Assembly (NCBI GenBank): GCA_024699395.1
Contig: JAILPU010000251.1
Location: 1 to 7,503 of the forward strand
DNA from: Lachnospiraceae bacterium
Lineage (GTDB): Bacteria > Bacillota > Clostridia > Lachnospirales > Lachnospiraceae
Direction: 5' to 3'
DNA length: 7,503 bases
The position numbers were made by a program, and so were the translations under genes. Under the pieces are notes generated by a model. It ran no database searches. It saw nothing but the letters and a program-made list of their open reading frames with translations, and was not told the origin of the DNA. Below, one piece after another: positions 1 to 4,984 of the stretch. Within the stretch, counting starts at the first letter, position 1; the number at the start of each line of letters is the position of its first letter.

Positions 1-123
1 TGTATCTATACCAAGGGTAGTTTCCACTTCATAGGTCCCGAAGTTAAAGTTAATGGCATAAATCTCAGGGATAGATGAGCGGGCTATATTGTTAGAGATT
101 GCATTTACATTATGGAGATCCAT
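1..123 (-). CDS. Partial ORF of unknown function, runs off left edge
   Basis: A minus-strand frame is open from the window edge to an ATG at 123-121, 41 codons; an in-frame TGA lies at 153-151, so at most nine more codons exist upstream. The peptide begins MDLHNVNAISNNIARS and has a protein-like composition (YAINFNFGTYEVET further on), which is why it is listed. There is no Shine-Dalgarno sequence before the ATG. It abuts the integrase remnant at about 124-138, so this may be the broken 5' end of a gene cut by a rearrangement rather than a true start. I do not recognise the family; the rest of the gene lies outside the window. Confidence 0.3.
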   Translation of the reverse strand, partial: MDLHNVNAISNNIARSSIPEIYAINFNFGTYEVETTLGIDT

Positions 124-137
124 GTCCAGTGTATTCT

Positions 138-269
138 GTAACCGTTCAATTCATGGGTGGACGGAAAACCGATAATGTTTTGAAAACCGTTTACGCCCAT
201 TCCATGAAAGCCGAACAGGAGAAGGCAATGAGAGCTGCAGTCGAACATCTGAACAAAGCAATTTTATAA
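138..269 (+). pseudogene. C-terminal remnant of a tyrosine recombinase/integrase
   Basis: The plus frame ending at TAA 267-269 encodes VQFMGGRKTDNVLKTVYAHS followed by a charged helix ending HLNKAIL. This matches the extreme C-terminus of phage/ICE tyrosine integrases, where a G-G/H-x-x-T-D-x-V-L-K-x-Y-x-H stretch carries the catalytic Tyr (here in VYAHS) and a trailing helix follows. The catalytic domain upstream is missing: the frame is blocked by stops at 93-95, 72-74, 51-53 and 45-47, and the sequence to the left reads as a different gene on the other strand. It is therefore a fossil, not a working enzyme. It lies about 150 bp from the 3' end of tRNA-Pro, the usual kind of integration site, and is followed by a terminator. 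Confidence 0.55.
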
Positions 270-276
270 TTTTGGA

Positions 277-305
277 CACGAATCGTTTTTCGTGGATAAT
301 TTTTT
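277..305 (+). terminator. Intrinsic terminator after the integrase remnant
   Basis: CACGAA (277-282) pairs with TTCGTG (289-294) around a 6-nt loop, and a run of six T follows at 300-305. It sits 8 nt after the integrase stop codon and probably was that gene's terminator. The 5-nt gap between stem and T-run makes it moderate in strength. Confidence 0.5.
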
Positions 306-351
306 GCTAAAAAGCCTGACTTTGTGCTATTTTTCCTATCAAATCTTGACA

Positions 352-394
352 CAAAAAGTGCGCGTGAGCCCGCATATTTAGCGGATTCCGCGCA
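352..394 (-). terminator. Hairpin terminator downstream of tRNA-Pro
   Basis: Two nested stems, TGCGCG/CGCGCA (359-364 with 389-394) and CCGC/GCGG (370-373 with 381-384), form an interrupted hairpin. Read on the minus strand it is followed by CTTTTT (358-353), as expected for the end of the tRNA-Pro transcript. On the plus strand TTTT also follows (395-398), so it could act in both directions. Confidence 0.5.
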
Positions 395-415
395 TTTTCA
401 ATGTTTTTGAAAAAC

Positions 416-490
416 TCGGGGTGACAGGATTCGAACCTGCGACCCCCTGGTCCCAAACCAGGTACTCTAGCCAAACTGAGCCACACCCCG
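416..490 (-). tRNA. tRNA-Pro (anticodon TGG)
   Basis: Read on the minus strand, acceptor arms CGGGGTG (490-484) and CACCCCG (423-417) pair, with discriminator A at 416. The anticodon stem CCTGG/CCAGG encloses the loop TTTGGGA, giving anticodon TGG for proline codons. The T arm GCAGG-TTCGAAT-CCTGT is canonical. The CCA end is not encoded. The 3' end faces the integrase remnant, and the gene has its own promoter (551-579) and terminator (352-394). Confidence 0.97.
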
Positions 491-508
491 ATATAAAAAT
501 ATTATGCC

Positions 509-532
509 GCATGTCCTATAGCTTAGACATGC
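509..532 (-). other. Inverted repeat in the tRNA-Pro leader
   Basis: GCATGTC (509-515) and GACATGC (526-532) are perfect 7-bp arms around 10 nt. With the predicted start near 544, this would fold as a hairpin in the ~54-nt 5' leader of pre-tRNA-Pro. No T-run follows, so it is not a terminator; it may affect 5' processing or be a protein site. Confidence 0.4.
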
Positions 533-550
533 ATCTTAGCACCATTAAGT

Positions 551-579
551 ATAGTAACCAATCCCCCGTAAAATGTCAA
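551..579 (-). promoter_or_regulatory. Sigma-A promoter of tRNA-Pro
   Basis: On the minus strand TTGACA (579-574) and TACTAT (556-551) are separated by exactly 17 bp. The predicted start is near 544, upstream of tRNA-Pro. The -35 is a full consensus match and the -10 matches at five of six positions counting TATAAT with C at position 3 and T for A. Confidence 0.7.
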
Positions 580-582
580 GGA

Positions 583-654
583 AACTCGAGGAAACCCCAA
601 AACTCGGGCAAACCGCAAACCTCGGGCGAACCCCAAACCTCGGGCGAACCGCAA
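583..654. repeat. Four 18-bp tandem repeats upstream of the tRNA-Pro promoter
   Basis: Four head-to-tail 18-bp units (583-600, 601-618, 619-636, 637-654) share the pattern A-C/A-CTCGGGC-G/A-AACCC/G-CAA. The last two differ at one base; the unit nearest the promoter is the most diverged. Read on the minus strand the array ends 3 bp before the TTGACA box. It is much richer in C than its surroundings. Minus- and plus-strand frames through it give only low-complexity peptide, so it is treated as non-coding. Confidence 0.8.
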
Positions 655-680
655 TCCCCGTCCCCGTAGGTACTTGCACA

Positions 681-705
681 ACCTGCAAACTCCGCCCCTG
701 CAGGT
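681..705 (-). other. Hairpin just after the metallophosphatase stop
   Basis: ACCTGCA (681-687) and TGCAGGT (699-705) pair perfectly around an 11-nt C-rich loop, starting 3 nt after the stop codon of the upstream gene. An alternative stem, TTGCA/TGCAA (674-678 with 684-688), shares bases with it. No T-run follows on the minus strand, so it may stabilise the 3' end or act as a weak terminator. Confidence 0.35.
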
Positions 706-707
706 CC

Positions 708-1184
708 CTACAGGTATTTGATGTCGAAGGAGACGCTCTTGTCCTTTTTTATCTCCATAATACAATAGGAGGGTTTTCTGTTTTGCTGTCTGGGATAAGA
801 TATGCTGCCGGGATTTACGGCCCATATACCGGATTCGCACTGCACCGAAGGCATATGAGTGTGACCGTAGCAAACCACATCCGCACCCTTTTGTGCAGCT
901 TCATCCACCAAAAGCCCCACGCCCATGTAGCAGCGCTGTCTGTGTCCGTGAACGATCCATATCTTAACCCCCTCCAGAGTAACCTCTTTTTCCTGGGGAA
1001 GGTCCGAAAAATAATCGTTGTTGCCGCTCACCATATAAACCGGGCATCCGGCCGCCGTGGAAACAACGTACTCACTGCCCTCAATATCGCCGCAATGAAT
1101 CAGTGCATCAGGCTTAACCTTATCCAACACTTTTAATAAATTTGAATTTTCTCTGTGGCTATCGGAAACGATCAGTATCTTCAT
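708..1184 (-). CDS. yfcE: YfcE/MJ0936-family metallophosphatase (phosphodiesterase)
   Basis: This 158-residue protein has every metal-binding motif of the calcineurin-like YfcE/MJ0936 family: DSH at 8-10, GD at 32-33, GNND at 54-57, HGH at 79-81 and GHTH at 107-110, plus NPGS at 124-127. Family members are soluble Mn/Ni-dependent phosphodiesterases acting on model diesters; the natural substrate is unclear. An ATG six codons upstream (1202) is also in frame, but 1184 is preferred: it places MKILIVSDSH at the family N-terminus and forms an ATGA overlap with the rdgB stop codon, with AGGGA just upstream. The overlap implies translational coupling with rdgB, a pairing common in Clostridia. It is the last gene of the minus-strand cluster. 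Confidence 0.93.
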   Translation of the reverse strand: MKILIVSDSHRENSNLLKVLDKVKPDALIHCGDIEGSEYVVSTAAGCPVYMVSGNNDYFSDLPQEKEVTLEGVKIWIVHGHRQRCYMGVGLLVDEAAQKGADVVCYGHTHMPSVQCESGIWAVNPGSISYPRQQNRKPSYCIMEIKKDKSVSFDIKYL

Positions 1185-1789
1185 GAATTTTCCCTGCTCC
1201 ACCGTAAAACATGATCCTTAACGGCTCTCAAAGCATTGCCTCTGTGGCTGATGGCATTTTTATCCTCCTCGGAGAGTTCGGCAGTTGTCACATCCTTGTC
1301 GGGAAGGTAAAAAATGGGATCGTATCCGAAGCCGTTTTCTCCTCTTTCCTCATATCCTATCCTGCCTTCAATAACTCCTTCACCAAAGGCCTCCGTCTTA
1401 TCGGGAAAAACACACGCCACCACGCATACAAACCTGGCTGTCCTGTCCTTATTCTCTACGCCTTCAAGCCTCTTTATAAGGTCGGCGTTTTTAACGCTGT
1501 AAGGTGTATCCTCGCCAAGATATCTTGCCGAATAAATCCCGGGCTCACCGTTTAAAGCATCTATTACAAGACCCGAATCATCGGCCATTACAATATCATC
1601 TTTAAGTAACTTTGCCACTTCTCTTGCTTTTATAAAAGCATTCTCCTTAAAAGTTTTTCCGTCCTCCACAATCTCGGGGTCCACCCCCGCTTCCTTCATG
1701 GATACAATCTCCATATTAAGATCTGCCATGATGGATCTTATTTCCTTAAGTTTTCCTTTATTTCCTGTCGCAAACACTATTCTGGCCAA
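1181..1789 (-). CDS. rdgB: XTP/dITP diphosphatase (RdgB/HAM1 family)
   Basis: This 202-residue enzyme hydrolyses ITP, dITP and XTP to the monophosphates, keeping deaminated purines out of DNA and RNA. Family motifs are complete: TGNKGK at 8-13 (phosphate binding), ADDSGL at 69-74 (metal/base), GEPGIYSAR at 81-89, GFGYDP at 153-158 and SHRGNAL at 181-187. Length is usual for the family. The start codon is TTG (1789-1787): an in-frame TGA lies five codons upstream with no ATG between, AGAGG sits 8 nt before the TTG, and the protein then begins (M)ARIVFATGN as family members do. Its stop overlaps the yfcE start. About 120 nt separate it from the upstream annotated stop, but only 34 nt if that gene's frame is restored (see 1824-2008). 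Confidence 0.96.
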   Translation of the reverse strand: MARIVFATGNKGKLKEIRSIMADLNMEIVSMKEAGVDPEIVEDGKTFKENAFIKAREVAKLLKDDIVMADDSGLVIDALNGEPGIYSARYLGEDTPYSVKNADLIKRLEGVENKDRTARFVCVVACVFPDKTEAFGEGVIEGRIGYEERGENGFGYDPIFYLPDKDVTTAELSEEDKNAISHRGNALRAVKDHVLRWSRENS

Positions 1790-1861
1790 AACTTCAACCT
1801 CTCATTCTCTAATTTTAATCTATTTATTGTGTGATATATTTTTTATTCAATTCTATAATTT

Positions 1862-1996
1862 CTTCGAATCTCGAAACCAATCTTATCGCAATGCACTCTT
1901 CGAAACCCGAAACTAATTTTCTCGCAATGCACTCTTTGTATTCACGTCTAAAATCTCTTCGAACCCCGAAACGATTCCTCCCGCAATGAGTTTCTC
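1862..1996. repeat. Three degenerate tandem copies at the 3' end of the pseudo-amidase gene
   Basis: Related copies lie at 1862-1898, 1898-1934 and 1957-1996, sharing CTTCGAA..CCGAAAC..(N)..CGCAATG on the plus strand. On the minus strand each encodes a peptide like IA-x-x-x-VSGFEE. The first pair has a 36-bp spacing (12 codons, in frame); the second pair has 59 bp, one base short of 60, so it is out of frame. The annotated stop of the upstream gene (1915-1913) lies inside the middle copy. The array looks like a duplication of the gene's own 3' coding sequence. Confidence 0.75.
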
Positions 1997-2974
1997 ATAT
2001 TCACTATCCTCTAAGAGCAGTTTTTCTTCCGGGTTTGTATCGTAACCCACAAACAGCCTCACGCAGGGAATATCGATTTGCCTAAGATAATCATTTTCTT
2101 CAAGATTAAACACTCCAAGGCCTTTATTATGGGTAGCAAGAGCCACCGCCCTCGTGATAATATCAGCTGCTTCGGCATCTGTCATACCGGGATTAAAATA
2201 ATCGCAGTTACAATAAGAAGAAATACCGTACGCCGAGGCATCTTCATTGCTGTTTATATCAAGTTCCATATAAAAGTCGGCATTCATTTCCCGAGAAAGT
2301 TCCGAGATTTTATCCGTTTCAAAACTCTCAGGCTTTTTAACTCTGTAAAATTTAATCCCCGATTCACCATCCCCGGATATCAATTCTTCGGTTATTCCCA
2401 TAAGGATATCATTATCGGTATCCACACCGCACAATACCACAAGATTGTACCTGTCTGCGGGAGGTTCGCCCTTAATAAGAAGGCGGTTATCCTTTATGGT
2501 TATATCGTATTCGTAAACCCGATCTGTCCTTATATTATAGATAACTTTATTCGTGCTTGTCCTGTATGAGCTCTCAGGAACCTGCTTAAATTCCTTTACC
2601 GTGACAACGTCGGGGCAATCCTTATAAGGAATTCCGGCAGCCTCAATAACAATTTCATGACCGGTGTAAAGATTTTTCATGGAAATATCCGATTCCTTTA
2701 ACTGACGACCGAATTCCATTTCCATCATGTATTCGGAATCAGCGTTTAAAACAATTCCCATTTCAATGCCTTCATCTTTTTGAAGGTCATCCTCTGCACT
2801 GTTTAAATCCAGCTCCCCATCCCCCGCCATGGCCACAACCACTTCTCTGTCAAGGCTCACCCAAAAGCCCAGGGTTGCAACAACCGCAAAGAAAATAAAC
2901 CAGATAAACGCAGTTATTAAATTGTTCTTCCTTCTAAGTTCACCCTGTGGCAAGAGTACCCTTCTTTCTAACAT
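1913..2974 (-). CDS. Membrane-anchored amidase_3-like pseudoenzyme with frameshifted C-terminus
   Basis: This 353-residue protein has a short basic N-terminus, one membrane segment at about 19-41 and an extracytoplasmic part. Residues ~176-343 follow the layout of N-acetylmuramoyl-L-alanine amidases (Amidase_3): a beta strand NLVVL, then a SREMNADFYMELDINSNED block, NKGLGV at 283-288, and IPCVRLFVGYDTNPEE followed by a Y-x-x-L-I-A-x-x-I-x-x-G helix at 326-338. The catalytic residues are gone. The usual DPGHGG is CGVDTD (182-187), the zinc His of SIHAN is Asp (239), and the Glu of LVE-GF is Phe (308). It is thus probably non-catalytic; peptidoglycan binding is possible. The last ten residues come from a one-base frameshift near 1945. 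Start is uncertain: the ATG at 2974 has no ribosome site, while TTG at 2953 has AGAAGG 6 nt upstream. Confidence 0.75.
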   Translation of the reverse strand: MLERRVLLPQGELRRKNNLITAFIWFIFFAVVATLGFWVSLDREVVVAMAGDGELDLNSAEDDLQKDEGIEMGIVLNADSEYMMEMEFGRQLKESDISMKNLYTGHEIVIEAAGIPYKDCPDVVTVKEFKQVPESSYRTSTNKVIYNIRTDRVYEYDITIKDNRLLIKGEPPADRYNLVVLCGVDTDNDILMGITEELISGDGESGIKFYRVKKPESFETDKISELSREMNADFYMELDINSNEDASAYGISSYCNCDYFNPGMTDAEAADIITRAVALATHNKGLGVFNLEENDYLRQIDIPCVRLFVGYDTNPEEKLLLEDSEYEKLIAGGIVSGFEEILDVNTKSALREN

Positions 2975-2987
2975 ATAGCATTATTAT

Positions 2988-3005
2988 GTCGGTTGTCTCA
3001 CCGAC
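2988..3005. other. Intergenic hairpin between the methyltransferase and the pseudo-amidase gene
   Basis: GTCGGT (2988-2993) and ACCGAC (3000-3005) form a perfect 6-bp stem around TGTCTC. It lies 24 nt after the methyltransferase stop and 14 nt before the ATG of the next gene. No T-run follows on either strand, so it is more likely an mRNA-stability or processing element than a terminator. Confidence 0.4.
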
Positions 3006-3028
3006 CTAACGCAACAACAACATACAAT

Positions 3029-4171
3029 TTAACGTTTAGGGGGCTTGGGTCCCATAAACTGATAAAAATATGTCTTCATCATTCCGTTGTAAAGTTTTCT
3101 GTTCTTATCGCTCTTTCTTCCTATATAATTCTCAGCCTTATCGTAAGCCGTAACCATACACAAGCTCCAGCTGTCCAGCATTTTAAACCGCTCGCCCAAA
3201 GTAGTATAAAGGGCCGGAAGTTCTTCTTTATCCGAAATACGCTCGCCATAAGGGGGATTGGTTATTATAAAACCATATTTTCCCGAATGCGAAAGATCCT
3301 TAACATCCCTTTTCTGAAAATGAATAAGGTCTCCCACTCCGGCCATCTGCGCATTTTTTCTGGCCACTTCCACAACAGCGGGGTCAAGGTCATAGCCCTG
3401 TATATCGCATTTTACATTTAAATCGATCTTCTCTGTTTCCTCTTCCCTTATATCCTTCCAGATATCTTTGCCCACAAGTTCTTTCCAGCGTTCCGCCGTA
3501 AAACCTCTTTTTAAGCCCGGGGCGATATTTGCCGCCATCAAAGCTGCCTCTATGGGAAAAGTTCCGCTTCCGCAAAAAGGATCCACCAGAATTCTGTCTC
3601 CCCTCCAGGGAGTAAGCATTATAAGGGACGCCGCAAGGTTTTCCGCTATGGGCGCATGGGAGGTGAGCTTCCTGTATCCCCTTTTATGAAGGGAATCCCC
3701 TGTGGTATCAAGCCCCACGCTCACTTCATCCCTATATATAAAAACTCTCAAGGGAAAATCTTCCCCTGTTTCCTCGAACCATTCCTTATGGCAAACACCC
3801 TTCAAGCGCTCCACTATGGCTTTTTTCATAATCGACTGTATGTCTGAAGAGCTGAAAAGCTTGGATTTGATACCCGCAGCCTTCGCTACCCAGAATTTTC
3901 CGTCTGCAGGAATATAATCTTCCCATTTTAAAGCCTTGGTATTTTCAAACAGTTCCTCAAAACTTTCCGCATGAAACGACCCGATATTTATAAGGATCCT
4001 CTCCGCTGTTCTGAGACAGATATTGGCCCTCACCACTGCCTCTTCGTCTCCGTAAAAAGAAACTCTGCCGTCGGTAACAGAGCTTATATCGTATCCAAGA
4101 TCGTTTATCTCCCTTTTTAAAACCGATTCCATACCGAAATGGCATGGTGCGATCAGTTCGTATCGTCTCAT
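3029..4171 (-). CDS. ypsC: THUMP-domain 23S rRNA (guanine-N2) methyltransferase, YpsC/RlmL-N family
   Basis: This 380-residue protein has the length and domain order of B. subtilis YpsC, equivalent to the N-terminal half of E. coli RlmL, which makes m2G2445 in 23S rRNA. A ferredoxin-like plus THUMP RNA-binding region covers about 1-165, then a Rossmann methyltransferase. The SAM-binding motif is DPFCGSGTFPIEAA at 197-210, the acidic motif II is GYDLDP at 259-264, and the catalytic motif IV is TNPPYGER at 304-311. The C-terminus is short and basic (GPKPPKR). The ATG at 4171 has AAGGAAAGG about 8 nt upstream and gives the expected MRRYELIAPC start. It is the first gene of the minus-strand cluster, with an extended -10 promoter at 4217-4225, and is divergent from the HAAS gene. 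Exact rRNA target is inferred from the family. Confidence 0.93.
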   Translation of the reverse strand: MRRYELIAPCHFGMESVLKREINDLGYDISSVTDGRVSFYGDEEAVVRANICLRTAERILINIGSFHAESFEELFENTKALKWEDYIPADGKFWVAKAAGIKSKLFSSSDIQSIMKKAIVERLKGVCHKEWFEETGEDFPLRVFIYRDEVSVGLDTTGDSLHKRGYRKLTSHAPIAENLAASLIMLTPWRGDRILVDPFCGSGTFPIEAALMAANIAPGLKRGFTAERWKELVGKDIWKDIREEETEKIDLNVKCDIQGYDLDPAVVEVARKNAQMAGVGDLIHFQKRDVKDLSHSGKYGFIITNPPYGERISDKEELPALYTTLGERFKMLDSWSLCMVTAYDKAENYIGRKSDKNRKLYNGMMKTYFYQFMGPKPPKR

Positions 4172-4216
4172 ATTTTAAACCTTTCCTTTTTATCAAACAA
4201 AACAATTCTAAACTCG

Positions 4217-4225
4217 ATTATAACA
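4217..4225 (-). promoter_or_regulatory. Extended -10 promoter of the methyltransferase cluster
   Basis: On the minus strand TGTTATAAT (4225-4217) is a perfect extended -10 (TGn plus TATAAT). A good -35 is not evident at 16-18 bp, which is tolerated with an extended -10. The predicted start is near 4210, giving a leader of about 39 nt before the ATG at 4171. Confidence 0.5.
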
Positions 4226-4289
4226 TGTATCAAGTTTAATTTTATAGTTTTTTAATCTTTTATATATGGAGTTGCGGTTAATCATGGGA

Positions 4290-4295
4290 TATAAT
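4290..4295 (+). promoter_or_regulatory. -10 box of the HAAS-protein gene
   Basis: A perfect TATAAT lies 31 nt before the chosen start codon, in a suitable place for a leader of about 25 nt. The -35 is poor: nothing like TTGACA stands 16-18 bp upstream (TTGCGG is only 12 bp away), which suggests the promoter depends on an activator or is weak. Confidence 0.4.
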
Positions 4296-4298
4296 GAG

Positions 4299-4318
4299 CG
4301 TAAACAAAGTTGTTTACG
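4299..4318 (+). promoter_or_regulatory. 20-bp palindrome between -10 box and ribosome site (candidate operator)
   Basis: CGTAAACAA (4299-4307) and TTGTTTACG (4310-4318) are perfect 9-bp arms with 2 nt between. The site begins 3 bp after TATAAT and its last G is the first G of the GGAGG ribosome site (4318-4322). A repressor here would cover the transcription start. As RNA, a 2-nt loop forbids full pairing, so a DNA operator is favoured. HAAS/DUF1700 genes are often paired with PadR-family regulators; none is encoded here, so the link to PadR is inference. Confidence 0.55.
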
Positions 4319-4326
4319 GAGGTCTT

Positions 4327-4881
4327 ATGAGAACACAGTTTTTGGATACCCTGACCTCTTGTCTCAGAGGCAATGTCTCTGAAAATGAGATTCGGGAAAC
4401 GCTTAAATATTACAATGATTATATAGATTCGCAGATTAATCTCGGTTTCAGCGAAGAAACCGTTTTAAATAATTTGGGTGACGCCCGTTTGATAGCTAAG
4501 ACCATTATCCAGACCAAATCAGGAAATAAAGGTTCAGCCGGTTCCAATCCGGACCGCGCCACATACCAAGAAGGCCCCCGTTATCAAAACTTCAAAGGTA
4601 GCAGCCGCGATTATAAAGAAAAGGACTTTGGTTCAGGGAGCTTTAATTCAAGCTGGTTTAACCAAAATCCTTTTAATGATACAAACACCGAGGTTCAGCC
4701 TATTTCCAAGTTTATTACAATGTTCTTAAACCTTCCGAAATGGATTAAGATAGCAGCTTCGGTTGCAATTCTGATACTTGCAATTATAATTGTTTTCTCA
4801 ATTGTTTCCTTCCTGTTCCCCATTGCCATAACAGTGGCGATCGTAATATTCGCAATAAAATTATTCCGCGACTGGCTTTAG
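4327..4881 (+). CDS. HAAS (DUF1700) domain membrane protein
   Basis: This 184-residue protein starts with a HAAS/DUF1700 helical domain (about 1-62): MRTQFLDTLTSCL, a charged helix with YYNDYIDSQI, and GFSEETVLNNLGDARLIAKTI, matching the family pattern of an acidic E-x-x-x-Y-Y-x-x-x-I helix and a G-x-x-E-E-x-x-x-x-L-G-x-x-x-x-I-A helix. A hydrophilic Ser/Gly/Asn-rich linker follows (about 63-125), then two hydrophobic segments (about 141-165 and 167-182). So it is probably a membrane protein with a cytoplasmic HAAS sensor. An ATG at 4294 is in frame but lies inside the TATAAT box; 4327 is preferred because GGAGG (4318-4322) precedes it. Such proteins often occur with PadR regulators and take part in envelope-stress signalling; here it is a single-gene unit. 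Confidence 0.82.
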   Translation: MRTQFLDTLTSCLRGNVSENEIRETLKYYNDYIDSQINLGFSEETVLNNLGDARLIAKTIIQTKSGNKGSAGSNPDRATYQEGPRYQNFKGSSRDYKEKDFGSGSFNSSWFNQNPFNDTNTEVQPISKFITMFLNLPKWIKIAASVAILILAIIIVFSIVSFLFPIAITVAIVIFAIKLFRDWL

Positions 4882-4896
4882 CGCCGGTCGCTTTTT
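4868..4896 (+). terminator. Intrinsic terminator overlapping the HAAS stop codon
   Basis: GCGACTGGC (4868-4876) pairs with GCCGGTCGC (4883-4891), nine pairs including one G-T, around a 6-nt loop, followed by TTTTT at 4892-4896 and CTTT. The stem begins inside the last codons and the TAG stop lies in the loop. Confidence 0.85.
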
Positions 4897-4956
4897 CTTT
4901 ATACTCTTTATAGCTACTCATTGCAATATCTCCTTTTATAAAAATATGCAAAAGTA

Positions 4957-4984
4957 TACGAGCCACCGGGGAAGGTGGCTCGTA
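4957..4984. other. Perfect 11-bp hairpin in the intergenic region
   Basis: TACGAGCCACC (4957-4967) and GGTGGCTCGTA (4974-4984) are fully complementary around GGGGAA. No T-run follows on the plus strand. On the minus strand the flank is T-rich (TATACTTTTGCATATTTTT), so a minus-direction terminator is possible, but no minus gene lies between it and tRNA-Arg, which has its own terminator. Confidence 0.6.

Noticed and set aside
346..380. TTGACA at 346-351 as a plus-strand promoter
   Set aside because: The nearest -10-like sequences (CATATT, TATTTA) stand 21-24 bp away, and the region is the tRNA-Pro terminator.
523..1136. Long frames through 523-873 (minus) and 573-1136 (plus)
   Set aside because: They are shadows crossing the 18-bp tandem repeat and the antisense of yfcE; no ribosome site and low-complexity or unfamiliar peptide.
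4294..4326. Upstream ATG at 4294 as start of the HAAS gene
   Set aside because: It overlaps the TATAAT box and would make the palindrome coding; the GGAGG-preceded ATG at 4327 gives the normal HAAS N-terminus.
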